Assembly (NCBI RefSeq): GCF_001905795.1
Contig: NZ_LIXJ01000020.1
Location: 188,185 to 252,184 of the forward strand
Direction: 5' to 3'
Length of the DNA: 64,000 nucleotides
From: Streptomyces sp. CB01580
GTDB taxonomy: Bacteria > Actinomycetota > Actinomycetes > Streptomycetales > Streptomycetaceae
Part shown: piece after piece, positions 27,737 through 36,462 of the stretch
How the letters are laid out: the number at the start of each line of letters is the position of its first letter
Position numbering within the stretch: the first letter of the stretch is position 1
Translations under genes and position numbers: made by a program
Notes under the pieces: generated by a model
The model's database searches: none
What the model was told of the DNA's origin: nothing
What the model saw: only the letters and a program-made list of their open reading frames with translations

Positions 27737-28129
27737 TCAGCGGCCCTGTTCGTCGCGGCGGCGCTGCCACCGCTGCTCGATCCGGTCCATCACCGTTCGA
27801 CGCTGCCTGGGCCGACGGTTCGCACCGCCGACGTCGGCCGCCGGATGCTCCCCCGGCTTGGGCGCCTTGCGCCAACCAGTGACCGCGAGGACCGCGCAAC
27901 CCAGCATGACGAGGAATCCCACCACGCCGATCCAGATCTGCTGGGCGACCATTCCGGCCATGAGGAGCGCGATACCCACAAGGAAGCCTGCGACCGCCTG
28001 GTAGACCCGTCGTCGGGTGTACGTACGCAGCCCGCTTCCCTCGAGCGCTGTCGCGAACTTGGGATCTTCGGCGTACAGCGCTCGCTCCATCTGCTCGAGC
28101 ATTCGCTGCTCGTGCTCCGAGAGCGGCAC
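27737..28129 (-). CDS. DUF3040 small membrane protein
   Basis: Conserved actinobacterial protein of unknown function, 130 residues. The N-terminal helix is PLSEHEQRMLEQMERALYAE. Two adjacent hydrophobic helices follow (VYQAVAGFLVGIALLMAGMV and IWIGVVGFLVMLGCAVLAVT, about 44-85), then a basic Arg-rich cytoplasmic tail. The GTG start at 28129 was chosen because GAGGAGG lies 5 bases upstream and the DUF3040 motif begins there. It is transcribed alone, with a 552-base upstream gap. Confidence 0.88.
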   Translation of the reverse strand: MPLSEHEQRMLEQMERALYAEDPKFATALEGSGLRTYTRRRVYQAVAGFLVGIALLMAGMVAQQIWIGVVGFLVMLGCAVLAVTGWRKAPKPGEHPAADVGGANRRPRQRRTVMDRIEQRWQRRRDEQGR

Positions 28130-28432
28130 GGAGTCCTCCTCGTCGTCGGCCGCGGGGGGCGGCCGGTCTGCGGCCCTTCCAGGATAGGCAGGGAATCGCC
28201 CCCGTGAAACCCGCCCTCTTTGCCACACAGCCAGTCCGGGCCGCCACGAAGGATCGGCTGTTGAGGCGTAGATTCCCCGACCTCCGATCCGTCATGCCGG
28301 ATGCTGTCCTCCGATCATACGGGGCGCGGCCCCCGATCGGGCGTCTCGGGACGTACTCCGTCTGCGGCTGCGTCCCTGATCAGCCGTGCTGCGGCCGACC
28401 AGCGCCGTGCGGCCGGGTTGCGGTCGCCCGGC
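28130..28432. other. Gene-free upstream region of the DUF3040 gene
   Basis: No coding frame with a plausible start or ribosome site is seen. A TATGAT hexamer on the minus strand (28314-28319) may be a -10 box, about 185 bases upstream of the DUF3040 start. The remainder of the 552-base gap is repeat copy 3. Confidence 0.4.
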
Positions 28433-28673
28433 GGGCCGTGTCCTCGAACCGGTGGCGGTTGCGCGACACCCGGCCACGCGCACGCGCCGCATTGCCGGAA
28501 TCATCCTTGTACGTCCAGTACGAGAGCGGTGTACGTCCAGCCACGAGGGCGGTCCCCCGCCCTGAGATCAATGGGGTCCCCCCTGTTCGAGCGGAGCCGA
28601 GAACTCGGGGAAGCACCGGACGCCGCGCGGCCCGGCCGCCGGGCGAACGACGGCGGTTCGAAGGAACGGCCCT
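28433..28673. repeat. Dispersed inverted-repeat element, copy 3 (opposite orientation)
   Basis: It is bounded by GGGCCGTGTCCTCGAACCGG at the left and by CGGTTCGAAGGAACGGCCCT at the right. Read on the minus strand it parallels copy 1 along most of its length, including the near-identical 40-base block at 28581-28620 and the CTCGTACTGGACGTAC hairpin core. The element ends 8 bases before the methyltransferase stop codon. Confidence 0.82.
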
Positions 28674-28681
28674 GGTGGCGC

Positions 28682-29440
28682 TCAGGCGCGCTTCGTGCCC
28701 AGGACGTGCAGCTGAGTCGCCACCGAATGGAACGCGGGCAGCTCGGCGGCGGCCGCCTCCAGCTTGAGCAGCGCGTCCATGGCGCCGGGCTCGGTGTCCA
28801 CCAGGACGCCGGGCACCAGGTCGGCGAAGACCCGTACGCCGTGGACGGCCGCGACCTCCACGTCCGCCGCGGAGACCAGCTCGGTGAGCTGCTCGGCGGT
28901 GTAACGCCTGGGCACCGGGTCCCCCGCGCCCCAGCGGCCCGCCGGATCGGTGAGCGCCTGCCTCGCCTCGGTGAAGTGGCCGGCCAGTGCCCTGGCCAGG
29001 ACGGCGCCGCCGAGCCCGGCTGCGAGCAGGCTGAGGGCCCCGGACGGGCGGAGCGCCTCGACGGCGTTGTGGACGCCCTCGGCGGGGTCGTCCACGTACT
29101 CCAGGACGCCGTGGCACAGGACCGTGTCGAAGCCGCCGCGCTCGACCACCTCGAACAGGCCGTGGATGTCGCCCTGGACCCCGCGGACGCGGTCGGCGAC
29201 CCCGGCCTCGGCGGCGCGGCGCTCCAGCGCGAAGAGCGCGTTGGGGCTGGGGTCGACGACGGTGACGCGGTGGCCGAGACGGGCGACGGGCACCGCGAAG
29301 TTGCCGGTGCCGCCACCGGTGTCCAGTACGTCCAGTGCGTCCCGGCCGGTCGCCTTGACCTGGCGGTCGAGGGCGTCCTTCAGGACCTCCCAGACCACGG
29401 CGGTACGGAGGGAGGCGCGGGGGCGCAGCTGGTCCGACAC
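28682..29440 (-). CDS. Class I SAM-dependent methyltransferase
   Basis: A 252-residue methyltransferase with the SAM motif I LDTGGGTGNFAVPVA (about 38-52), the acidic motif VTVVDPSPNAL, and FDTVLCHGVLEYV (motif III-like). The substrate cannot be told from sequence. The GTG start is preceded by GAGGAG at 9 bases. It neighbours the HEPN-like gene upstream on the same strand, 102 bases away, which may be functional or chance. Confidence 0.88.
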   Translation of the reverse strand: MSDQLRPRASLRTAVVWEVLKDALDRQVKATGRDALDVLDTGGGTGNFAVPVARLGHRVTVVDPSPNALFALERRAAEAGVADRVRGVQGDIHGLFEVVERGGFDTVLCHGVLEYVDDPAEGVHNAVEALRPSGALSLLAAGLGGAVLARALAGHFTEARQALTDPAGRWGAGDPVPRRYTAEQLTELVSAADVEVAAVHGVRVFADLVPGVLVDTEPGAMDALLKLEAAAAELPAFHSVATQLHVLGTKRA

Positions 29441-29542
29441 GGCAGTTGACTCCTCGGCACGGTGCCGCCGGTGACGGCGGAGCGTGAACAGTGCAGGTGG
29501 TACAGGTGCTCTCCACCTTATTGCCTCGCGCCGCCGTCGCCG

Positions 29543-30070
29543 TCATCGCGCGTCGGGCCGGTCCCTCCGGGGCCGCGGGAGGACCGGCTGGAGCCTCAGC
29601 ATCCGCTCGACCAGGCGCAGGAACATCTCGACGTCCCGCAGCAGGTCATCGGCATCCCGCCGACTGGCCGCGCCCGGTATACCGGCTTCCGCGCGGGCCC
29701 TGCGACGGGCGCCGGAGGCGAACAGCGCGCTCCATTCGGTCAGCTCCGGAGCCGTTTCGGGCAGAACCTCCCAGGCGCTGCGGATCCGTTCCCGGCGCCG
29801 CCGGGTGGTCTCCGGGCGGCCCCGCACGGCGAGCACCGCGGCGGCGGTGCGCAGGGCCGCGAGGTGGGCGGTCGCGTAGCGCTCGTTCGGCACGTCGAGG
29901 GTGGCGGCCTCGTCGAGGCCGGCGCGGGCCTGGGCGAGCAGGTCGAGGGCGGCCGGGGGTGCAGCGGTGCGGCGCGGGACGGGGTGGACGTCGTCGCCCG
30001 GACCGGTCGGTGAGGGGGCAGGGCCGCCCGCGCGGCGCCGGGGCGCGGCCGCAGCGGAGGAGTGGGCCAT
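29543..30070 (-). CDS. SAV_6107-type HEPN-like protein
   Basis: A 175-residue helical protein recognisable as the Streptomyces SAV_6107 family, placed in the HEPN superfamily; no activity is known for this branch. The N-terminus is Ala/Pro-rich and disordered (about 1-45). A helical domain follows, with ALDLLAQARAGLDEAATL, RYATAHLAALRTAAAVLAVRG and WSALFASGARRRARAEAG. The ATG at 30070 was chosen because GGAGG lies 7 bases upstream. It diverges from the ABC/YhgE operon. Confidence 0.78.
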   Translation of the reverse strand: MAHSSAAAAPRRRAGGPAPSPTGPGDDVHPVPRRTAAPPAALDLLAQARAGLDEAATLDVPNERYATAHLAALRTAAAVLAVRGRPETTRRRRERIRSAWEVLPETAPELTEWSALFASGARRRARAEAGIPGAASRRDADDLLRDVEMFLRLVERMLRLQPVLPRPRRDRPDAR

Positions 30071-30262
30071 GACGGAACCTCCTGTCTCGTGCGACGACTT
30101 CCGTCGCGCAACGACTTCGTGGCCGTACGCATCCATGGTGGCGGGCACCACTGACAATCGGCCCGATCCGCCCGTCGACCTGCTGTTCCTCCCGGTGGCG
30201 GGGAGGCGCCTCGGCCGGCACCGCGACCGCGTTTTGCCTCGGGCCCGAGTTCCGGATAATCT

Positions 30263-30288
30263 TTTTGAACTGACTAGTCAGTTCAAAA
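30263..30288. promoter_or_regulatory. 26-bp perfect palindrome, probable TetR operator
   Basis: The half-site TTTTGAACTGACT is followed directly by its reverse complement AGTCAGTTCAAAA. It lies 13-38 bases before the GTG of the ABC gene, so a bound repressor would block the promoter. The TGACTAGTCA core is typical of TetR-family operators, and the TetR gene is the third gene of this operon. Confidence 0.85.
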
Positions 30289-30301
30289 CAAGGGAGAGCC
30301 T

Positions 30302-31153
30302 GTGGACAGCCCGCACGGGGCGGCCGTCGCCGCCGGGGACTTCGGCCTCAAGGGGCCGCGCGGCTGGGTCTTCCGGGGCGTGGACATCGAGGCCGGGCCC
30401 GGGTCGCTGGTCGCGATCGAGGGACCGTCCGGCTCCGGCCGCACCTGCCTGCTGCTCGCGCTCACCGGCCGGATGCGCCCCACCGAGGGCCGGGCGAAGG
30501 TCGGCGGACTGCGTCTGCCCCGCAAGATGGCCGCCGTGCGCCGTATCAGCGCACTGGGCCAGGTGCCCGGGGTCAACGAACTCGACCCGGCCTTCACCGT
30601 CGCCGAGCACCTGCGCGAGCAGGCCCTGCTCCGGCATCGCTACGACGGCTCGCTGCGCGCCCTGCTGCGCCCGCGCGCCGAGCGCGTGGCCGCCGCGCGG
30701 GGGCGGATCGACGCGGCGCTGGACGCCGCCGGGCTCGACCCCGCCACCCTGCCCAAGGGCGAACGCACCTCCGTGCGGGATCTGGAACGGCTGGAGGCGC
30801 TGCGGCTGTCCATCGCCCTCGCACTGATCGGCCGGCCCCGGCTGCTCGCGGTTGACGACACCGACCTCAAGCTCTCCGACGCCGAGCGCGCCCAGGCCTG
30901 GGAACTACTGCGGTCCGTCGCCGACGGCGGCACCACCGTGCTCGCCGTGTGCAGCCAGGCACCCGAGGGCGCCGTCGTCGTACGGACCGACGCCGCGGCC
31001 GCACCGGCGCACGCACGCGGCACCGCGGCCGACGACACCCCGGCCGCCACGACCACCACCGACGGGCCCGCGGCCGACGAGGCCCCCGCCGACGGGACCA
31101 CCACCGAGGAAGGACGGCCGGCCGATGCGTTCGCCGAGACTTGCCGCGCTTGA
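30302..31153 (+). CDS. Degenerate ABC-type ATP-binding protein
   Basis: ABC-ATPase fold protein of 283 residues, probably the cytoplasmic partner of the YhgE/Pip membrane protein. Walker A reads GPSGSGRT (residues 41-48) with Arg47 in place of the usual lysine. The LSGGQ signature is not recognisable (SVRDLERLEALRLSIALAL stands there). Walker B is LLAVDD without the catalytic glutamate. ATP hydrolysis may therefore be lost or atypical. The C-terminal 65 residues are Ala/Thr/Asp-rich and disordered. The GTG start follows GGGAG; the downstream gene overlaps it by 29 bases. Confidence 0.85.
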   Translation: MDSPHGAAVAAGDFGLKGPRGWVFRGVDIEAGPGSLVAIEGPSGSGRTCLLLALTGRMRPTEGRAKVGGLRLPRKMAAVRRISALGQVPGVNELDPAFTVAEHLREQALLRHRYDGSLRALLRPRAERVAAARGRIDAALDAAGLDPATLPKGERTSVRDLERLEALRLSIALALIGRPRLLAVDDTDLKLSDAERAQAWELLRSVADGGTTVLAVCSQAPEGAVVVRTDAAAAPAHARGTAADDTPAATTTTDGPAADEAPADGTTTEEGRPADAFAETCRA

Positions 31154-33218
31154 GCTGAGGCGTTTCGGCCGGGGGAAGCTGCCGGTCGCCGCGCTGATCG
31201 CGCTGCTGCTCCTGCCGCTGCTCTACGGCGCCCTGTACCTGTGCTCCTTCTGGGACCCGTACGGCCGCCTCGACAAGATCCCGGTCGCGCTGGTCAACGA
31301 CGACAAGGGCGCCACCGTCGGCGGGAAGCACGTCGGGGCCGGTGACGAGATCACCGGCAAGCTGCTCGACTCCAAGACCTTCGAGTGGCACGAGGTGAGT
31401 TCCGCCGAGGCCCACAAGGGCGTCGAGAACGGCACGTTCTACCTCTCGCTCACCATGCCGTCGGACTTCAGCGAGCGTATCGCCTCCAGTTCGGGCGACT
31501 CCCCCGAGACCGGCGCGCTCCAGGTGCGCACGAACGACGCCAACAACTACATCGTCGGCCAGATCTCCCGTTCGGTCTTCTCCGAGGTGCGCACCGCCGC
31601 GTCGACCAACGCCTCCCGGACCTTCTACGACCGCATCTTCATCAACTTCTCCGATCTGCACGACGCGACGGCGAAGGCCGCCAAGGGCGCCGACGACCTC
31701 AAGGGCGGCATCGGAAAGGCGAAGAAGGGCTCGCAGGACCTCGCCGACGGACTGAAGAACGCCAAGAACGGCAGCAGCAACCTGGCCGGCGGGATCATCA
31801 AGCTCGACAAGGGCGCCGGGGACCTCGAATCCGGCTCCCGGCAGGTCGCGAACGGAACCCAGTCACTGGCCGACAAGGTCAACGCGGTGGCGTCCCACGC
31901 ACGCCCGTTCCTGAAGGACAACGGCAAGTCGATCGGTGACACCGCCCGGCTGGTGGCCGACTCCGCGCAGACCGTACGGGACAACCTCGACCTGCTGGTC
32001 GAGGCGGCGCCCACCGCGGCCACCACCGCCCGCAAGGCCTCCGACGACCTGGCCGAGGTCTACCGCACCACGTGCGCGCAAGCACCGCCCGCCGACGACG
32101 CCGCCTCCGCCTGCCCGCCGCTCGAGCGCGCGAAGACCGCGGCGGTCGACGTCGCGAAGGTCGCCGACGACGTCAACACACTGGTGACGAACGAGAACGG
32201 GAATCTGAAGAAGCTGCGGTCCCAGCTGAACACCTTGCAGCGGCAGGCCGACGACCTGGCCGAGAGCGCGCCGCGCCTGGACGAGGACCTCAAGTCCGCC
32301 GTGTCGAAGGTCAACGCGCTCAACACCGGCGCCCACAAGGTCGCCAAGGGAGCGGGCGAACTGCACACCGGTCTCGCCTCGGCCAGGACCGGCTCCACCG
32401 ACCTGGACACCGGCGTCGGCAACCTCAAGAAGGGCGCCACCGACCTGGACAGCGGCCTGGTCCGGCTCGGCGACGGCTCCACCAGCCTCGCCCAGGGCCT
32501 CAACGACGGCGTCGGCAAGATCCCCGACTACGACGCGAAGGACCGCGAGGCGCGTTCGGAGGTCATGGCCGACCCGGTGCAGCTGGCCTCCAAGTCGCTG
32601 CACGCCGCCCCCAATTACGGCACCGGCTTCGCGCCCTACTTCATCCCGCTGTCCCTCTGGGTCGGCGCGATGGTGGCGTACATGCTCATCCAGCCGCTCA
32701 ACCGGCGGGCGCTCGCCGCCGGAGCCTCCGCCTGGCGGATCGCCTTCGCGGGCTGGCTGCCGGTGGCCGCGATCGGCCTGCTCCAGGTCGCCGCCCTGAT
32801 GTCCGTACTGCACTGGGGACTTGGACTGGAGATGACCAGAGCCGCCGGGACGATCGGCTTCCTCGCGCTGGTGACCTGCTGCTTCGCCGCGATCGTGCAG
32901 TGGCTCAACGCCCAGTTCGGGGCCGCCGGACGCATCCTGGTGCTGGCCGTGCTGATGCTCCAGCTGACCTCGGCCGGGGGCACGTATCCCGTGCAGACCA
33001 GCCCCGGCTTCTTCAACGCGATCCATCCCTACCTGCCGATGAGTTACATCGTCGACGGGCTGCGCAGGCTGATCACGGGCGGCGGGCTCGGCCCGGTCTG
33101 GCAGGGCTCCGCGGTACTGCTGGCCTTCACGGCGGGGGCGCTCGCCCTGACCGCGTTCGCCGCGCGCCGCAAGCAGGTGTGGACGCTGGACCGACTGCAT
33201 CCGGAGCTGAGTCTGTGA
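31125..33218 (+). CDS. YhgE/Pip-family membrane protein
   Basis: A 697-residue membrane protein of the YhgE/Pip family (ABC-2-like; homologues include the phage infection protein and type VII secretion-linked proteins). It has a helix near residues 18-37 and an extracytoplasmic segment beginning KIPVALVNDDKGA. A long coiled-coil region (about 180-480) carries recurring LxxGxxxLxxGxxxL heptads, and about five C-terminal helices begin YFIPLSLWVGAMVAYMLI. The ATG at 31125 is preceded by GGAAGGA and lies inside the end of the ABC gene. It is likely an exporter or stress-related membrane factor; the substrate is unknown. Confidence 0.9.
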   Translation: MRSPRLAALELRRFGRGKLPVAALIALLLLPLLYGALYLCSFWDPYGRLDKIPVALVNDDKGATVGGKHVGAGDEITGKLLDSKTFEWHEVSSAEAHKGVENGTFYLSLTMPSDFSERIASSSGDSPETGALQVRTNDANNYIVGQISRSVFSEVRTAASTNASRTFYDRIFINFSDLHDATAKAAKGADDLKGGIGKAKKGSQDLADGLKNAKNGSSNLAGGIIKLDKGAGDLESGSRQVANGTQSLADKVNAVASHARPFLKDNGKSIGDTARLVADSAQTVRDNLDLLVEAAPTAATTARKASDDLAEVYRTTCAQAPPADDAASACPPLERAKTAAVDVAKVADDVNTLVTNENGNLKKLRSQLNTLQRQADDLAESAPRLDEDLKSAVSKVNALNTGAHKVAKGAGELHTGLASARTGSTDLDTGVGNLKKGATDLDSGLVRLGDGSTSLAQGLNDGVGKIPDYDAKDREARSEVMADPVQLASKSLHAAPNYGTGFAPYFIPLSLWVGAMVAYMLIQPLNRRALAAGASAWRIAFAGWLPVAAIGLLQVAALMSVLHWGLGLEMTRAAGTIGFLALVTCCFAAIVQWLNAQFGAAGRILVLAVLMLQLTSAGGTYPVQTSPGFFNAIHPYLPMSYIVDGLRRLITGGGLGPVWQGSAVLLAFTAGALALTAFAARRKQVWTLDRLHPELSL

Positions 33219-33247
33219 GCGCGCCGGAACCTGTGAGAATCAAGGGC

Positions 33248-33859
33248 ATGGAAAGCAGCAGCGGCACGCGCCGCCAAGCCACCCGGCAGAAGCTCTACGA
33301 GGCGGCTGTGACCCTCATCGCCGAGAAGGGTTTCTCGGCGACCACGGTGGACGAGATCGCCGAGCGCGCCGGGGTCGCCAAGGGCACGGTCTACTACAAC
33401 TTCAAGAGCAAGACCGAGCTCTTCGAGGAACTGCTGCGTCATGGCGTCGGGCTGCTCACCGCGTCGCTGCGCTCCGCGGCCGAGGGGACGAAGGAGCGCG
33501 GCGGCACCCGGGTCGAGGCCCTGGACGCGATGATCAGGGCGGGCCTGGTCTTCATCGACCGCTACCCGGCCTTCACCCAGCTCTACGTCGCGGAGCTGTG
33601 GCGCACCAACCGGGCCTGGCAGTCGACCCTCCTGGTGGTGCGTCAGGAGGCGGTGACCGTGGTCGAGGGGGTGCTGCGCGACGGCGTGGAGCGCGGTGAG
33701 CTCAGCGAGGAGATCGACATTCCGCTGACGGCCGCCGCCCTGGTCGGCATGGTGCTGGTGGCGGCCCTGGACTGGCAGGCGTTCCAGCCGGAACGGTCGA
33801 TCGACGACGTGCATTCGGCGCTGTCGCTGCTGCTGCGCGGGCGGGTCAGCGGGCGCTGA
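33248..33859 (+). CDS. TetR-family transcriptional regulator
   Basis: A 203-residue repressor with an N-terminal helix-turn-helix (TTVDEIAERAGVAKGTVYYNFKSKTELF, about 31-58, split across the two HTH helices) and an all-helical ligand-binding domain. It is the third gene of the ABC-YhgE operon and very probably binds the palindrome at 30263-30288. The start is uncertain: the ATG at 33248 gives a normal N-terminus, but an in-frame GTG at 33215 overlaps the YhgE stop (GTGA) and has GGAG nearby. Confidence 0.92.
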   Translation: MESSSGTRRQATRQKLYEAAVTLIAEKGFSATTVDEIAERAGVAKGTVYYNFKSKTELFEELLRHGVGLLTASLRSAAEGTKERGGTRVEALDAMIRAGLVFIDRYPAFTQLYVAELWRTNRAWQSTLLVVRQEAVTVVEGVLRDGVERGELSEEIDIPLTAAALVGMVLVAALDWQAFQPERSIDDVHSALSLLLRGRVSGR

Positions 33860-33951
33860 TCCGCCCCTCGCCGGGCCGGTGTGCGAGGACGCCGGTCCGG
33901 TGAGGCCCGATCCCCCCGGGCCCACGCCGAACCGGCGTCATCCTCGCTGCC

Positions 33952-34000
33952 GGAGAGCCCTTCCCCCCGCCACGTTCTCCCCGTGGCCCGCGGGCTCTCC
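33952..34000 (+). terminator. Compound hairpin downstream of the TetR gene
   Basis: The outer stem GGAGAGCCC (33952-33960) pairs with GGGCTCTCC (33992-34000). An inner stem GCCACG pairs with CGTGGC. It lies about 95 bases after the TetR stop. The rest of the 366-base gap (33860-34225) is C-rich with no coding frame. Confidence 0.6.
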
Positions 34001-34212
34001 TTCGTTCTCCCCCGTACCCCCCGGGTCCGGAAGGGGTGCCGCGCCCGTTCCGCCGCCCCGTGCCGGCGGTGCCGCGCGCCGCTCCCCTGTCCGCGTTCCA
34101 CTCTTCCGTCCTCGCGGGAGGGAACCCATCCGCGTACCTACTCATCTCACCGTCTAGGTACGGATACTCACGTCCTGCGAGGAACCCCGCGCGGGACCGG
34201 GGTCCGTCTGGC

Positions 34213-34218
34213 TACCAT
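34213..34218 (+). promoter_or_regulatory. -10 hexamer for a probable leaderless DUF4126 mRNA
   Basis: TACCAT lies 7 bases before the GTG at 34226, and no Shine-Dalgarno sequence is present. Confidence 0.45.
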
Positions 34219-34225
34219 CACGTCC

Positions 34226-34843
34226 GTGTCCGTACTTCCCCTGGTGTTCACGAGCGGCTGGGCGAGCGGGATCAACGCCTACGCGGTGGTCCTGCTGCTC
34301 GGTGTCTTCGGCGTGACCGGTCTCTCCGACGAGGTGCCCGCGGCGCTGCAGCGCACGGACGTCCTGGTCGTGGCCGGTGTGCTGTTCCTGTGCGAGATGG
34401 TCGCGGACAAGATCCAGTACGTGGACACGGCCTGGGACGCGTTGCAGACCGCCGTCAGGCCCATCGCCGGTGCGGTCGTGGCGGCGCTGCTGGCGGGCGA
34501 GAGCGGCTCGCTGCCGGATATCGCGGCCGGTGCCATCGGCGGTTCCACGGCACTGGTCAGCCATCTGGTGAAGGCGGGCACCAGGATGGCGGTCAACACC
34601 TCCCCCGAGCCGTTCAGCAACATCGTGGTGAGCGCTGCCGAGGACCTGGGCGTGGCGGGGATCGTCGTCTTCGCCGTGTTCCATCCGCTGGCGGCCGCGA
34701 TCATCGCGGCGACGCTGCTGCTGCTCGGCCTGGTGGCCGTCGTCTTCCTGACGTCCCGCATCCGCCGGTTCCTGCGCCGCAGGGCCCGGCGGCGCGAGGA
34801 GCGGCGCCTGGCCGCGGCGGGTGCTCCCGGGCCGCCGGTCTGA
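34226..34843 (+). CDS. DUF4126 membrane protein
   Basis: A 205-residue integral membrane protein of unknown function. The DUF4126 hallmarks are the N-terminal VFTSGWASGINAYAVVLLLG, the Gly-rich AGAIGGSTALVSHLVKAGTRMAVN loop in mid-protein, and helices near residues 10-30, 48-62, 78-92 and 152-180. The C-terminal tail is strongly basic (RRFLRRRARRREERR). The GTG at 34226 was chosen because the domain begins immediately there; TACCAT lies 7 bases upstream without a ribosome site. Confidence 0.85.
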   Translation: MSVLPLVFTSGWASGINAYAVVLLLGVFGVTGLSDEVPAALQRTDVLVVAGVLFLCEMVADKIQYVDTAWDALQTAVRPIAGAVVAALLAGESGSLPDIAAGAIGGSTALVSHLVKAGTRMAVNTSPEPFSNIVVSAAEDLGVAGIVVFAVFHPLAAAIIAATLLLLGLVAVVFLTSRIRRFLRRRARRREERRLAAAGAPGPPV

Positions 34844-34893
34844 GTGCCGCGGACGGTCGCGAGGCCCGTGGACGGGGTGGCGGAGGTGGGCGG

Positions 34894-34899
34894 TTAAGG
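34894..34899 (+). promoter_or_regulatory. -10 hexamer for a probable leaderless oxidoreductase mRNA
   Basis: TAAGGT lies 8 bases before the ATG at 34908; no ribosome site is seen. Confidence 0.5.
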
Positions 34900-34907
34900 T
34901 CGCTGGC

Positions 34908-36416
34908 ATGGCACGAATTGCGGTGATCGGCGCCGGGATGGGCGCGATGGCGGCGGCCGCCCGGCTCGCCGTGGCAGGCCACCGGGTGACGGTGTACGAG
35001 CGGTCGGAGACCTTCGGCGGCTCGGTCGGCCGGTATGCCCATGACGGTTTCGCCTTCGACACCGGCCCCATGCTGCTGCATCTGCCCGCGGTCTACCGCG
35101 ACCTGTTCGTGAAGACGGGCAAGGAGCCGCTGGAGCGGTGCGTCACGATGACCCAGGTCGATCCGGCGAGCCGTCACGTCTTCGCGGACGGCACGGCCGT
35201 CTCGCTGCCGAACGCCTCGCGGGCCGGGGTGGTCGCCGCGCTGGACGCCGCGCTCGGGGGCGGAGCGGGCTCGTCCTGGGGCGCGTTCCTCGACCGGGCG
35301 CGGGACGCCTGGGACCGGTCGAGACGCCCGCTCCTGGAGGAGCCGTTGCGCCCCGACTGGCAGGTGCTCGCTCGTGATCCGTATCCCGCGCCGCGGCAGC
35401 GCCGGCTGCTGCGGCCGGCCCGGCAGGCGGGCACCGTGGCGGAGGTCGGCGCGTGGGAGCTGGCGGACCCCCGGCTGGCCGCCCTGCTCGACGGCTACGC
35501 CCTGTCGTACGGCCTGGACCCGCGCCGCGCACCGGCCGCCGCCGCCCTGCTGCCGTACATGGAGGAGACCTTCGGCAGCTGGTACGTCGAGGGCGGGATC
35601 CGGGCCCTGGCACGGGCGGTGTACGAGCGGTGCCTGGCCCGGAGGGTGGAGTTCGCCCTGGGCCGCGAAGCGGCCCGGGTGGTCGAGAAGGACGGCCGGG
35701 CGGCGGGCGTCGAGTTCGTGGACGGCACGGTCGCGGAGGCCGAACACGTGGTGCTGGGGGTCCGGCCGCGCCCCGGCCTGGTGCCCGGTGAGGCGCTGCG
35801 GACGGAGGGGGACGGGCCGGGACGGGGGCGGGCGGCGGAGCCGGGCCGGTTCCTGGTCATGCTGTCGCTGAGCGGCGCCCGGCCCGCGGACGCCGCGCAC
35901 CGGACGGTGGTGCATCCGGCGGACGGCGCGGCGGAGCAGGAGGCGGTGTTCGCCGGACGGGTCGCCGACCGGCCGACGGTGACGGTGCTGCGCCCGGACG
36001 ACCCGACGATCCGGCCCGACGACGCGCACGAGGCGGTGACGCTGACGGCGACGGTCGCCCCGCACGGGACGGTGGACTGGACGGATCCGGCGACCCGCGC
36101 GCGCTTCGCCGACACCCTGATCGAGGCGGCGGGAGCGGTCGTGCCCGGCGTACGGGAGCGGATCCTGCACGCCGAGGTGCGTACCCCGGCCGAGACGGCG
36201 GCCGACACGGGCGCCGAGGGCGGTTCGGTGCCCGGGCCCGCGCTGGCCGGGGCCCAGGGGGCGTATCTGCGTCCCGGCAACCGCACCCGGCTGCCGGGGC
36301 TCCACCTCGCGGGCGGCTGGTCGCATCCGGGCGGCGGGCTCGCCCATGCCGGGATGTCGGGGGCGCTGGTCGCGGGGCTGATCGTGGAGGGGGACGGGTT
36401 CCGGGGCTCCCAGTGA
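34908..36416 (+). CDS. FAD-dependent oxidoreductase, phytoene-desaturase-like
   Basis: A 502-residue flavoprotein of the CrtI/amine-oxidase fold. The N-terminal dinucleotide motif is AVIGAGMGAMAAAARLAVAG, with the acidic ribose-binding residue in VTVYERSETFGG. A FDTGPMLLHLPAVYRDLF loop follows. Near residue 220, MEETFGSWYVEGGIRALARA matches the CrtI family, and the C-terminal FAD-contact LHLAGGWSHPGGGLAHAGMSG is complete. No carotenoid genes are nearby, so the substrate is unknown. The ATG is preceded by TAAGGT at 8 bases instead of a ribosome site. Confidence 0.87.
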   Translation: MARIAVIGAGMGAMAAAARLAVAGHRVTVYERSETFGGSVGRYAHDGFAFDTGPMLLHLPAVYRDLFVKTGKEPLERCVTMTQVDPASRHVFADGTAVSLPNASRAGVVAALDAALGGGAGSSWGAFLDRARDAWDRSRRPLLEEPLRPDWQVLARDPYPAPRQRRLLRPARQAGTVAEVGAWELADPRLAALLDGYALSYGLDPRRAPAAAALLPYMEETFGSWYVEGGIRALARAVYERCLARRVEFALGREAARVVEKDGRAAGVEFVDGTVAEAEHVVLGVRPRPGLVPGEALRTEGDGPGRGRAAEPGRFLVMLSLSGARPADAAHRTVVHPADGAAEQEAVFAGRVADRPTVTVLRPDDPTIRPDDAHEAVTLTATVAPHGTVDWTDPATRARFADTLIEAAGAVVPGVRERILHAEVRTPAETAADTGAEGGSVPGPALAGAQGAYLRPGNRTRLPGLHLAGGWSHPGGGLAHAGMSGALVAGLIVEGDGFRGSQ

Positions 36417-36462
36417 CCCCGGGCGCCGCCCGTCGAGCTCGTCGGCGAGGGCGCCCCGGCGC

